Source of the DNA: Agromyces intestinalis
GTDB lineage: Bacteria; Actinomycetota; Actinomycetes; Actinomycetales; Microbacteriaceae
DNA: 64,000 bases
Assembly (NCBI RefSeq): GCF_008365295.1
Contig: NZ_CP043505.1
Location: 3,162,001-3,226,000 of the forward strand
Direction of reading: 5' to 3'
Position 1 is the first letter of the stretch. Each line of letters opens with the position of its first letter. Of the stretch, positions 34,729-42,338 are shown one piece after another. The notes under the pieces are model-generated. The model worked only from the letters and a program-made list of their open reading frames with translations, ran no database searches and was not told the origin of the DNA. Made by a program: the position numbers and the translations under genes.

Positions 34729-36525
34729 ATGCGTGCACGCGAGCGGATCGGGGCGGTCGCGTTCGCGACGCTCCTGATGACGGGGGTCGGCGCCGCGCCG
34801 GCCGACGCCGGAAGTGCGATGGGTCTGTCGGCCGCGGAGTCGACGCCACCCGCGGATACGGCGCCGTCGACGCCGCCTTCCGGGACCGGATCCACCCCGT
34901 CGACCCCGCCCGGGGAGACCGAACCGCCGAGTCAGACCGCGCCGCCGAGCGAAACTGCGCCGCCGAGCGAAACTGCGCCGCCGAGCCAGACCGCGCCGCC
35001 GAGCCAGACCGCGCCGCCGAGCGAAACTGCGCCGCCGAGCGAGACCGCGCCGCCGAGCGAGACCGCGCCGCCGAGCAAGACTCCGCGGCCGAGCGAGACG
35101 GTACCGCCGACCACGGGCCTACCCGAGCTGCCAGGGGCATCCGACCCCCTCGCCCGCGCGCTCGCGGCGCCCGCGACCGTCATCACGCAGTTCGTTCCGG
35201 GCGTGCACCGGCTCGCGGGCGTCGACCGCTACGGCACCGCGGTGACGGTCTCGCAGCGGTATTCGGCAGGGGTCCCCGTCATCTATCTCGCGACGGGGGC
35301 CGACTTCCCCGACGCCCTCGGCACGGCCGCCGCGGCGGCGCGGGCCGGTGGGCCGCTGCTGCTCACCCAGCCGACTGCCCTGCCCGGTGTCACGCGCGAC
35401 GAGATCCGGAGGCTGGCGCCGGCTCGTGTCGTCGTCGTCGGCGGGCCGGTCGTGATCGCCGACAAGGTGCTCGCCGAAGTCGCCGCGCTGGTGCCGACCG
35501 CGCGGGTGGTGCGGATCAACGGCGGTGATCGGTACGAGACCGCCGAACGCATCGCGCTCGATGCCTTCTCCGCCGCGACCGAGGCGTACGTCGCGACCGG
35601 CCGCGACTACCCCGACGCGCTCAGCGCATCATCGGCGGGTGGCACCCGCGGGGCGCCGGTGTTCCTCGTCGACGGGCTCGCGACCTACGTGCGGTCGACC
35701 ACGATCGCGGCGTTGCGCCAACTCGGGGTGCGCACCGTTCGCATCGCCGGCGGTGCCGGCGCGGTGAGCCCCGGCGTTCAGCAGTCGCTGGTGGCGAACG
35801 GGTTCTCGGTCGTGCGGCATGAGGGATTCGACCGCTACCTCACGGCCGCATCGATCAACACCGCCGCGTTCGCGGGCAATTCTCCGGTTCGCAACGTCTT
35901 CCTCGCATCGGGCGACGGATTCGCGGATGCACTGGCGGGCGCGGCGTTGGCCGGAGCCACCGCCTCGCCGCTCTACGTCACCCGCACCACGTGCATCCCG
36001 TACCCGGTCGCCGCGGCGATCTCGGGGCTCTCGCCGAGCACCAGGGTCGTGCTCGGCGGCACCCAGGTGGTCGGCATCGAGGTGGAGCGCGGTGTCGCGT
36101 GCGCGATGGAGTGGGCGAAGCCGGCCGAGGGGCGCATCACCGACAACTTCGGTCCGCGGGCGCCGATCTGCACGCCCGGCGGCTGCACGCAGTCCTTCCA
36201 TCGGGGTACCGACATCGGCACGGGATGCTGGGCGCCGGTACTCGCCGCATCGGGCGGTCGGGTGCTCATCGCCGGACGACTCGGCACCCTGGGCAACTTC
36301 ATCAAGCTCTCGCACAACTCGTCGATCGAGACGGGGTACGCCCACCTCGTCGACGGCGGGATCCTCGTCTCGCCGGGGCAGTACGTCGCGGCCGGGCAGC
36401 AGATCGGCTGGACGGGCGCGACGGGCGCGGCGACCGGATGCCACCTGCACTACGAGGTGTCGCAGGACGGCACGCAGATCGACGCGGTGCCGTTCATGCG
36501 ATTGCGCGGCGTGCCGCTGGGGTGA
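34729..36525 (+). CDS. Secreted M23 peptidoglycan endopeptidase with cell-wall-binding repeats
   Basis: 598 residues. The signal peptide is residues 1-27 (GAVAFATLLMTGVGAAPADA/G). Residues about 66-119 are nine six-residue repeats (PPSETA/PPSQTA type), a stalk through the wall. Residues about 160-455 are three cell-wall-binding-repeat-2 units (RLAGVDRYGTAVTVS, RINGGDRYETAERIAL, EGFDRYLTAASIN), which anchor proteins non-covalently to the envelope. Residues about 463-598 are an M23 (LytM/lysostaphin) zinc peptidase with His491, Asp495 (FHRGTDIG) and His572/His574 (CHLHYE), all present, so it should be active on peptide cross-bridges. It likely acts in wall remodelling or lysis. Confidence 0.92.
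   Translation: MRARERIGAVAFATLLMTGVGAAPADAGSAMGLSAAESTPPADTAPSTPPSGTGSTPSTPPGETEPPSQTAPPSETAPPSETAPPSQTAPPSQTAPPSETAPPSETAPPSETAPPSKTPRPSETVPPTTGLPELPGASDPLARALAAPATVITQFVPGVHRLAGVDRYGTAVTVSQRYSAGVPVIYLATGADFPDALGTAAAAARAGGPLLLTQPTALPGVTRDEIRRLAPARVVVVGGPVVIADKVLAEVAALVPTARVVRINGGDRYETAERIALDAFSAATEAYVATGRDYPDALSASSAGGTRGAPVFLVDGLATYVRSTTIAALRQLGVRTVRIAGGAGAVSPGVQQSLVANGFSVVRHEGFDRYLTAASINTAAFAGNSPVRNVFLASGDGFADALAGAALAGATASPLYVTRTTCIPYPVAAAISGLSPSTRVVLGGTQVVGIEVERGVACAMEWAKPAEGRITDNFGPRAPICTPGGCTQSFHRGTDIGTGCWAPVLAASGGRVLIAGRLGTLGNFIKLSHNSSIETGYAHLVDGGILVSPGQYVAAGQQIGWTGATGAATGCHLHYEVSQDGTQIDAVPFMRLRGVPLG
34924..35085 (+). repeat. Nine 18-bp coding tandem repeats (Pro-rich stalk)
   Basis: An 18-bp unit encoding PPSETA or PPSQTA, eight near-perfect copies plus one diverged (PPSKTP). 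The copies differ mainly at the Glu/Gln codon and at synonymous sites. Length variation between strains is expected. Confidence 0.93.
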
Positions 36526-36557
36526 ACCGGCGCGGCGGGTCGAGGGCGGGGTGGGTC

Positions 36558-36584
36558 GGCTGAGCCGACAGGGTGGGCTCAGCC
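36558..36584. terminator. Hairpin between convergent genes
   Basis: GGCTGAGCC and GGCTCAGCC form a 9-bp stem with a 9-nt loop, overlapping the stop of the minus-strand DUF4180 gene and lying 32 nt after the peptidase stop. Confidence 0.6.
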
Positions 36585-36938
36585 GCGGAGTCGCTCGGCC
36601 AACGCCGCCTCGTCGGCCACGAACCAGACGTGATCGCCGCGGTTCGATTCACGTACCCAGTCGCGGAACGCCCGGCTCGCGGACTCGTAGGCGGTGACGT
36701 CGCCCACCACGGCGAGACGAATGCGGTAGTTCACGAACTTCTGCGCCACCGCACCGGCGAAGCCCGAGGCGAGGTCGAAGAACCGCGGGTCGAGCCGCGC
36801 GACCGGAACCGCGACGGTGTCGCGCGCGTTGGCCCACGCGTCGCCGATCAGGTCGCTCGTGTCATCGGAGGTCGACACCAGCGGCCCCGCCGGATCGAGG
36901 TGCAGCACGCGGTCGGGGTCGTGGCGTTCGGTCGACAT
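36579..36938 (-). CDS. DUF4180 domain protein
   Basis: A 119-residue soluble protein that matches the DUF4180 pattern: an N-terminal strand region, then TVAVPVARLDPRFFDLASGFAGAVAQKFVNYRIRLAV-like core (residues about 41-77) and SRAFRDWVRESNRGDHVWFV near the C-terminus. The fold is thought to resemble STAS/SpoIIAA-like proteins, and the function is unknown. The ATG follows a TAGCGT box by 6 nt. Confidence 0.8.
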   Translation of the reverse strand: MSTERHDPDRVLHLDPAGPLVSTSDDTSDLIGDAWANARDTVAVPVARLDPRFFDLASGFAGAVAQKFVNYRIRLAVVGDVTAYESASRAFRDWVRESNRGDHVWFVADEAALAERLRG

Positions 36939-36944
36939 GCGGCC

Positions 36945-36950
36945 ACGCTA
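36945..36950 (-). promoter_or_regulatory. -10 box of leaderless DUF4180 gene
   Basis: TAGCGT on the minus strand, 6 nt before the ATG. It would also overlap read-through from the gene upstream. Confidence 0.4.
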
Positions 36951-36971
36951 GCGGCCCGCCGACGCGCCACG

Positions 36972-37703
36972 CTAGCGGGGGAGCGAGGCGGTCGTGTCAG
37001 CCGGTGGCGACGACTCGATGCACGAGACGTTGCTGATCCAGCCGAACGCGTAGTCGTCCTCGCCGAACGCGATCTCGATCGCCTCGCCGGCCGCGACGTC
37101 GGTGCGGCTGATCTGGTGTGTGAGCTCGCCGTCGCCGTCGGGGTCGTTCGAGAACGAGGTCTGGATCGAGATCAGGTCGCACGCCGCCTCGGGGATCACG
37201 GCCACCTCCCAGCAGCCGAGCTCGTGCTCGGCCGCGCACAGGTGGTCGAGGCGACCGTCGTTGTAGAGCTCGAGCGCGGCGGGGAACCAGAACTCGAGCT
37301 CGTCGGACGAGATCCGTTCGACGGCGGGCTGCGCCTCGTCGTCGGTGATTCCGCCGCCCCACAGGTCGCCGCCCTGCCCGCCCTGCCCCGCCTGCGACCA
37401 GCGCGCGACCACCGGCGCCGAGAGCACGGCGCCGATGCCCGCGCCGATGACCGTCGCGAGCGTGAGGACGCTCGCGAGCACGATGCCGGTGATCGCCGCG
37501 CCCGAGAGTCGCACCTCGGGTGCGCTCGCGGGCGGAGCCGGCGCGGGCCGGGCGGGCGGGGGCCAGGCGGGCGCGGGCCAGGCGGCCGCGGGTGACGTCC
37601 ACGCGGTCGTCGGATGCTCCGTCGCTTCCCGCGACGGGGCTGCCGACGGCGGGGGCGATGGCAAGACGGACGCGGGCGGCGTCCAGGGTGTGTTCGGGTC
37701 CAC
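36972..37703 (-). CDS. Hypothetical single-span membrane protein with Pro/Ala-rich N-terminus
   Basis: 243 residues from GTG 37701-37703. Residues 1-65 are a disordered cytosolic Pro/Ala/Trp region (AAWPAPAWPPPARPAPAPP). One membrane helix lies at about 67-95 (AAITGIVLASVLTLATVIGAG), and the remaining 145 residues are extracytoplasmic with five Cys (HLCAAEHELGCWEV, AACDLI, VSCIES) that could form disulfides. The layout recalls actinobacterial DUF4190-type membrane proteins, but I do not assign a family. A TAGGAT box lies 6 nt upstream of the start. Confidence 0.65.
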   Translation of the reverse strand: MDPNTPWTPPASVLPSPPPSAAPSREATEHPTTAWTSPAAAWPAPAWPPPARPAPAPPASAPEVRLSGAAITGIVLASVLTLATVIGAGIGAVLSAPVVARWSQAGQGGQGGDLWGGGITDDEAQPAVERISSDELEFWFPAALELYNDGRLDHLCAAEHELGCWEVAVIPEAACDLISIQTSFSNDPDGDGELTHQISRTDVAAGEAIEIAFGEDDYAFGWISNVSCIESSPPADTTASLPR

Positions 37704-37709
37704 AGGCGA

Positions 37710-37715
37710 ATCCTA
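37710..37715 (-). promoter_or_regulatory. -10 box of leaderless membrane-protein gene
   Basis: TAGGAT on the minus strand ends 6 nt before the GTG start. Confidence 0.5.
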
Positions 37716-37819
37716 GGCAGTGCGGCCGCGCCGGCAGAAGACCACCTCGACGTCGGCGGTGACGCTGGACCTCGGAGCGACCTGCGCACGCGCATCTCGC
37801 TCGGTCGAGTACTGCGCAC

Positions 37820-39715
37820 TCACCGGCCTGACCACACGAGCGGCGCCGGCGCCAGCACTCCCTCCACCAGCCGTTCGAGCAGCGCCAGCCCGTCGGGCGA
37901 CAGCACCGACTCGAGGTGGCCCTGGATCGACGCGACGGATGCTCCGCGCAGCGCGATGATCGCACCCGTCGACGGATCCGCCGCCACCTCCAGGCCGAGC
38001 TCGGGCGTGATCGACCGGTCGGGCGCGACCGCGGTGAACGTGTTGTAGAAGCCGACCGCGGCCGGTTCGCCGAACACATCGACGTGCAGCTGCAGCCCCT
38101 GGCGCGGTGCGGGGAGCGGCTCGAGCGGCAGGCCGGCGAGGTGGGCGAGCAGCTGATGGCTGAGGCAGACGGCCAGCATCGGCCGACGCTGCTCGAGGCG
38201 CGCGGCGACGAGCTCGCGCAGGCGCGCGATGCGCGGGTCGGTCGAGTTGCGAGGATCACCCGGGCCGGGGCCGAACACGACGAGTTCGTCGGATGCCACG
38301 ACGGGCGCCTCGTGCCACGGCACCACACGGGCGTCGAGGCCGAGGTGCCGCAGCTGGTGCGCGAGCATCGTGGTGAAGTCGTCGCCCGCGTCGATCACGA
38401 GTGCTGAGACCTCTCGCGGCTGGCGGGCGCGCTGCGGGGTGCTCCAGAACGCGGCGAGCGTGCGATTGCGGTCGGCGAGCAGGGCGGTCGCGCGCGGGTC
38501 GTCGGTCGCTCCGGCGGCCAGAGCGCCGATCGGCGTGCCCGAGGCATCCGATCGGGGGATCGCACCGATCGCACCGAGGACGCCGGCCGCCTTCGCGTGG
38601 GTCTCGGCGACCTCGCCGGCGGGATCGGAGTGGCGCACGAGCGTGGCGCCGACCGGCACGCGCACGCGCCCGGCATCGTCGAGGTACGCCGTTCGGATCA
38701 GGATCGGTGCGTCGAGGTCGTACCCCGACGGCGAGGCCGGGGCCGGCGTGAACCGCGCCAGCACGCCAGCGTAGTAGCCGCGGCCGGTCGGCTCGTGGCG
38801 CGCGATGACGGTGCACGCGTTGCCCATCGGCGAGCCCGTGACGGTCGGTGCGAACATCGTGCGCCTCAGCACCTCGCGCGGATCCAGGCCGGTCGTGCCC
38901 TCGAGCAGGTATTCGGTGTGCGTGAGTCGTGACATCCGCTTCAGGAACGGCCCGCGCATGCGCCCGCCGTCGGGGCAGACCGCGCTCATCATCTTCAGCT
39001 CCTCGTCGACGACCATGACGAGCTCCTCGCGCTCCTTCACGTCGCCGAGGAAGGCGACCAGATCATCGGCGGATGCCCCGCCCGCCGCGTGCCGGAACGT
39101 GCCGCTGATCGGATTCATCGCGACCACGCCGCCGATCGACGAGACGTGCCGTTCGGGCGTCGCGCCGACCGCCGACAGGCCCGGCGTGTGCACCGCGAAG
39201 GTCCAGTACGCGCCGTGCTCGTGCTCGAGCAGCTCGCGCATCCATGCGAGCACGGCGTGCGCGGGCGTCGCCGCCGTCGACCCGGTGAACTCGCGGCGGA
39301 TCACGAAGTTCGCCCCCTCGCCGCGCCCGATCTCGTCATCGATCACCCGACGCACGACCTCGGCGTAGGCATCGTCGGCGACGTCGACCGCGAGGTCGGC
39401 GACCGCGGGCGGAGTCGCGGGAAGCAGCGCGACGGCGAGGTCGACCGGCACCCGCTCGCGTTCGCGCACGACGAGGCAGCGCAGCGGCGCGCCGTCGTCG
39501 CGGGCGGTGAAGCCGCGCTCGCGCAGCTGGCGGAACGGCACGAGCGCGAGCACCTCCTCGCCGTCGAGCGGGATGTCGGCCAGCCGGTCGACGTCGACGA
39601 CGTCGCCGACCAGCACGTCGAGGTGCGCGTCGGTCTCGCGGTGCAGCAGCGCGAACGCGGGCACAGGCCGATCGCGCGCCGCATCGGTCACGAGTCGGTG
39701 GAGCAGTCGCGTCAT
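37820..39715 (-). CDS. Fused anthranilate synthase (TrpE-TrpG, PhzE-like)
   Basis: 631 residues from ATG 39713-39715 (GGAGG 5 nt upstream). Residues about 1-420 are a chorismate-binding domain (MNPISGTFRHAAGG, VVDEELKMMSAVCPDGG, FAPTVTGSPMGNACTVIARH, GRGYYAGVL). Residues about 440-625 are a class-I glutamine amidotransferase with Cys517 (AVCLSHQ), His600 and Glu602 (IQGHLES). Order and length (about 630) match PhzE and the fused TrpE(G) enzymes. PhzE proper makes aminodeoxyisochorismate for phenazines; no other phenazine gene is nearby. A leader peptide with tandem Trp codons and an attenuator precede the gene, so Trp-controlled anthranilate synthesis is the best reading. Either way it uses chorismate and glutamine. 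Confidence 0.88.
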   Translation of the reverse strand: MTRLLHRLVTDAARDRPVPAFALLHRETDAHLDVLVGDVVDVDRLADIPLDGEEVLALVPFRQLRERGFTARDDGAPLRCLVVRERERVPVDLAVALLPATPPAVADLAVDVADDAYAEVVRRVIDDEIGRGEGANFVIRREFTGSTAATPAHAVLAWMRELLEHEHGAYWTFAVHTPGLSAVGATPERHVSSIGGVVAMNPISGTFRHAAGGASADDLVAFLGDVKEREELVMVVDEELKMMSAVCPDGGRMRGPFLKRMSRLTHTEYLLEGTTGLDPREVLRRTMFAPTVTGSPMGNACTVIARHEPTGRGYYAGVLARFTPAPASPSGYDLDAPILIRTAYLDDAGRVRVPVGATLVRHSDPAGEVAETHAKAAGVLGAIGAIPRSDASGTPIGALAAGATDDPRATALLADRNRTLAAFWSTPQRARQPREVSALVIDAGDDFTTMLAHQLRHLGLDARVVPWHEAPVVASDELVVFGPGPGDPRNSTDPRIARLRELVAARLEQRRPMLAVCLSHQLLAHLAGLPLEPLPAPRQGLQLHVDVFGEPAAVGFYNTFTAVAPDRSITPELGLEVAADPSTGAIIALRGASVASIQGHLESVLSPDGLALLERLVEGVLAPAPLVWSGR

Positions 39716-39761
39716 GGGGTCCTCCGGGGTCGTGCCCTCGGACATCGCCCCGGAACCGCGA

Positions 39762-39785
39762 GACGACCGCCCTCGGGCGGTCGTC
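39762..39785 (-). terminator. trp attenuator terminator hairpin
   Basis: GACGACCGCCC and its complement form an 11-bp perfect stem, 25 nt after the leader peptide stop and 46 nt before the synthase ATG. A second, mutually overlapping hairpin with a one-base bulge (TGGC-C-CGCC pairing with GGCGGCCA) spans the Trp codons and stop of the leader. Confidence 0.75.
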
Positions 39786-39809
39786 GATTCGTCGAAACGC
39801 GCTGGCCGC

Positions 39810-39851
39810 CTACGAGGCGGGCCACCAGGAGCGGGTCGACGGAGTGTGCAT
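39810..39851 (-). CDS. trpL: trp leader peptide (13 residues, tandem Trp)
   Basis: Encodes MHTPSTRSWWPAS. Two adjacent TGG codons at positions 9-10 and a stop within the loop of the first hairpin are the classic arrangement for ribosome-mediated attenuation: stalling at Trp codons under Trp starvation changes which hairpin forms. It lies in the leader of the fused anthranilate synthase gene. The ATG is 7 nt after a TAGGCT -10 box, so the transcript probably begins at the AUG, as reported for other trpL-trpE(G) leaders. Confidence 0.85.
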   Translation of the reverse strand: MHTPSTRSWWPAS

Positions 39852-39858
39852 GCCGGGC

Positions 39859-39864
39859 AGCCTA
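39859..39864 (-). promoter_or_regulatory. -10 box of the trpL-anthranilate synthase transcript
   Basis: TAGGCT on the minus strand, 7 nt before the leader peptide ATG. Confidence 0.55.
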
Positions 39865-39999
39865 GCGCACGCGCCATCCGCAGGTCGAGGAGCGCCGGCC
39901 GCGGTTGGCGCGATCGCGACGGTGGATGGCAGCCGCGAATGAAGCATCGTGGAGGCGCGGGTGGCACCGTGGAACGCGATCGACCGGACGGAGGCGTCA

Positions 40000-40539
40000 A
40001 TGACCCGCATCGTGATCGTGCCCGGCATCGGCGGCTCGGGCCCCGAACACTGGCAGACCCGCTGGGAGGCGACGCTGCCCGCCGCGGTGCGCATCCGCCC
40101 CGCCTCGTGGGACGAGCCCCGCCTGGTCGACTGGTTGCGCGCGATCGACGACACCGCCCCGGGTCGCGACACCGTGTTCGTCGCGCACTCGATGGGATGC
40201 CTCGCGGTCGCCGAGTGGCTGACGAGGCATCCCCGCGGCGCGGCCGGTGCCTTCCTGGTGGCGCCGCCCGACCCCGCCGGGCCCGAATACCCCGACGCGG
40301 CGCGCGAGTTCACGGTGCCGCGCGGCACGCTCGGCGTGCCGGCGCTCGTCATCGCGAGCAGCGACGACCCGTACGCACCGGGCGACGCGGCCGAGCGGTT
40401 CGCCCGCGCCTGGGGCGCCGGCCTCGACGTCGTCGGCGCGTTCGGGCACCTGAACACGGCGAGCGGGCTGGGGGAGTGGGCCGAGGGGCGCGAGCGGTTC
40501 GACGCGTTCGCGTCGCAGGTCGCCGCGGCCGCGGCGTAA
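40000..40539 (+). CDS. RBBP9/YdeN-type serine hydrolase
   Basis: 179 residues. ATG 40000 has GGAGG 6 nt upstream and directly precedes the first strand (TRIVIVPGIGGSGPEHW), so the longer frame from 39949 is rejected. The nucleophile motif is VAHSMGCLAV, with Asp in SSDDPYAP and His in FGHLNTASG, which completes the triad and is typical of the YdeN/RBBP9 family of small alpha/beta-hydrolases. Substrates are mostly unknown (short esters or peptides). It is divergent from the trp leader and upstream of the second glycosylase. Confidence 0.87.
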   Translation: MTRIVIVPGIGGSGPEHWQTRWEATLPAAVRIRPASWDEPRLVDWLRAIDDTAPGRDTVFVAHSMGCLAVAEWLTRHPRGAAGAFLVAPPDPAGPEYPDAAREFTVPRGTLGVPALVIASSDDPYAPGDAAERFARAWGAGLDVVGAFGHLNTASGLGEWAEGRERFDAFASQVAAAAA

Positions 40540-40582
40540 CGCGCCTCTGGCCGTTGTCGGCAGCGGATGCCACGATGGAACG

Positions 40583-41443
40583 GTGCCCGAGATGCCCGAG
40601 GTCCAGGCGCTCGTCGACTTCCTCGGCGAGCACGCCGTCGGGCGCGCCGTCGCGTCGATCCGGCTCGCGTCGATCTCGGCGCTGAAGACCTTCGACCCGC
40701 CGATCTCCTCGCTCGAGGGCGCGGTCGTCGAGCGCGTCGAACGGCACGGCAAGTTCCTCGACCTGGTGACGCCGGCCGGCCATCTGGTGTTCCACCTCGC
40801 GCGCGCCGGCTGGCTGCGCTGGTACGACGCCGTGCCGACCACACCCGTGAAACCCGGCCGCTCGCCGCTCGCGCTTCGGCTGCGGTTCGACGACGGCTCG
40901 GGGTTCGACCTCACCGAGGCGGGCACCAAGAAGTCGCTCGCGGTGTACGTCGTGCGCGAGACATCCGAGGTGCCCGGCATCGCCAGGCTCGGGCCCGACC
41001 CGTCCGCGCCCGACTTCACCCTCGACGACTTCGCCGCGATCCTCGCCGGCCGACGCACTCAGGTGAAGGGGCTGCTGCGCGATCAGTCGGTCTTCGCCGG
41101 GATCGGCAACGCCTACTCGGACGAGATCCTGCACGCGGCGCGCATGTCGCCGTACGCGCTCGCCGCGAAACTCACGCCCGAGCAGGTCGACACGCTCTAC
41201 CGGGCGATGCGCGACACGCTCGCCGAGGCCCGGGCCGCGGCCGCCGGGCGCCCACCCGCCGATCTCAAAGACGCCAAGCGCCGCGGTATGCAGGTGCACG
41301 GTCGCACCGGCGAGGCCTGCCCTGTCTGCGGCGACACGGTGCGGCAGGTGATCTTCGCCGACTCGACGTTCCAGTACTGCCCCACCTGCCAGACCGGCGG
41401 CAAGCCCCTGGCCGATCGGGTGCTGTCGAGGCTCGTCAAATAG
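40583..41443 (+). CDS. Fpg/Nei-family DNA glycosylase, copy 2
   Basis: 286 residues. The GTG at 40583 gives MPEMPEVQ, placing the catalytic Pro/Glu at the processed N-terminus as in MPELPEV of classical Fpg; ATG 40592 would give MPEVQ and is less likely. There is a Lys in RHGKFLDL, the QSVFAGIGNAYSDEIL block, and a zinc finger CPVCG ... YCPTCQTGG. It has the same overall length as copy 1 and shares the GIGNAYSDEI and CQTGG blocks, but it has an extra loop (VPTTPVKPGRSP), so it is an old paralogue with probably different lesion preference. The 3' end overlaps the convergent phosphoribosyltransferase gene by 8 bp. Confidence 0.9.
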   Translation: MPEMPEVQALVDFLGEHAVGRAVASIRLASISALKTFDPPISSLEGAVVERVERHGKFLDLVTPAGHLVFHLARAGWLRWYDAVPTTPVKPGRSPLALRLRFDDGSGFDLTEAGTKKSLAVYVVRETSEVPGIARLGPDPSAPDFTLDDFAAILAGRRTQVKGLLRDQSVFAGIGNAYSDEILHAARMSPYALAAKLTPEQVDTLYRAMRDTLAEARAAAAGRPPADLKDAKRRGMQVHGRTGEACPVCGDTVRQVIFADSTFQYCPTCQTGGKPLADRVLSRLVK

Positions 41444-42113
41444 CGCGCCTCCGCAGTATCTCGACGACCTCGTCGTCAGGCGTCTGCCCGAAGTCGAGGT
41501 AGTGCATGCCGACCGCCATGAACGAGCGGGGTCGTTCGAGGCACACCACCTCGTCGGCCTCGCGCAGGCCGGCGATCGTTTCGGGCGGGCCGACCGGCAC
41601 CGCCAGCACCACCCGGGCGGCACCGAGCTCGCGCGCGATCCGGCACGCGACCCGCGCTGTCGCCCCCGTGGCGACCCCGTCGTCGACCACGATCGCGGTG
41701 CGGCCCGTGAGGTCCACCGCCGCACGCCCCTCGCGGAACCGCCTCACCCGGGCCTCGACCTCGTCGCGCTCGCGGTGTTCGACCCGTCGCCGGTCGGCCG
41801 CATCGACGCCGGACGAACGCACGACGTCGTCGTTCCACACCACGGCATCGCCCTCGCCGACCGCGCCCATCGCCACCTCGGGCCGCCAGGGCACGCCGAG
41901 CTTGCGCACCACGAGCACGTCGAGAGGGGCGCCGAGCGCACGCGCCACCTCGTCGGCGACCGGTACCCCGCCGCGCGGCAGGCCGAGCACGATCGGATGA
42001 CTCGGGGCGAGTCCCAGCAGCGCCTCGCCGAGTCGGCGCCCGGCGTCGCGTCGGTCGCGGAAGCGGTCGCCCGGGCGGTGCAGCCCATCGGTCGCCGGAT
42101 GGTCGCGGCTCAT
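41436..42113 (-). CDS. Phosphoribosyltransferase-family protein
   Basis: 225 residues. It contains the type-I PRTase PRPP loop TAIVVDDGVATGATARVA (about residues 140-157) and the N-terminal IVLGLPRGGVPVADEVA block with the hood-like region (LDVLVVRKLGVPWRPEVAMGAV). Proteins of this compact group are found in many actinobacteria and may salvage a base or, like PyrR/ComF relatives, act in regulation; the substrate is unknown. No fused hydrolase domain is present. The first 20 residues are Arg/Asp-rich. Confidence 0.85.
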   Translation of the reverse strand: MSRDHPATDGLHRPGDRFRDRRDAGRRLGEALLGLAPSHPIVLGLPRGGVPVADEVARALGAPLDVLVVRKLGVPWRPEVAMGAVGEGDAVVWNDDVVRSSGVDAADRRRVEHRERDEVEARVRRFREGRAAVDLTGRTAIVVDDGVATGATARVACRIARELGAARVVLAVPVGPPETIAGLREADEVVCLERPRSFMAVGMHYLDFGQTPDDEVVEILRRRAI

Positions 42114-42245
42114 CGGCGTCGTCCGTCTCGACGGACGAAGCGCGTACGCGGCGGGACATATGGCATGCGACGTCGGGCGATCGAGTGGGGCCGCCCGTCT
42201 CGGAGTGTACGACGCCCGAGGTGGGAAAGTCGAGGCGGTTTCGCG

Positions 42246-42251
42246 TACACT
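42246..42251 (+). promoter_or_regulatory. Putative -10 box upstream of solute-binding/vWA copy 2
   Basis: TACACT, 87 bp before the GTG start, in the 225-bp divergent gap. No clear -35. Confidence 0.35.
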
Positions 42252-42338
42252 GACTGCACCCTCCCCCTGGACGGGGGAACCCGTTCAGGCTCCGGCCCGC
42301 CCCCTCCCCCCAATGGGCCGGACAGTAGGGAGTGCTCT

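Noticed and set aside
34932..35186. Minus-strand frame encoding a repeated GGAVSL motif
   Set aside because: It is the complement of the Pro-rich stalk repeats of the M23 peptidase, which is in frame with a signal peptide and peptidase domain.
37820..39715. Phenazine biosynthesis cluster (PhzE call)
   Set aside because: No phzB, phzD, phzF or phzG gene is in the neighbourhood, and the tandem-Trp leader points to tryptophan control.
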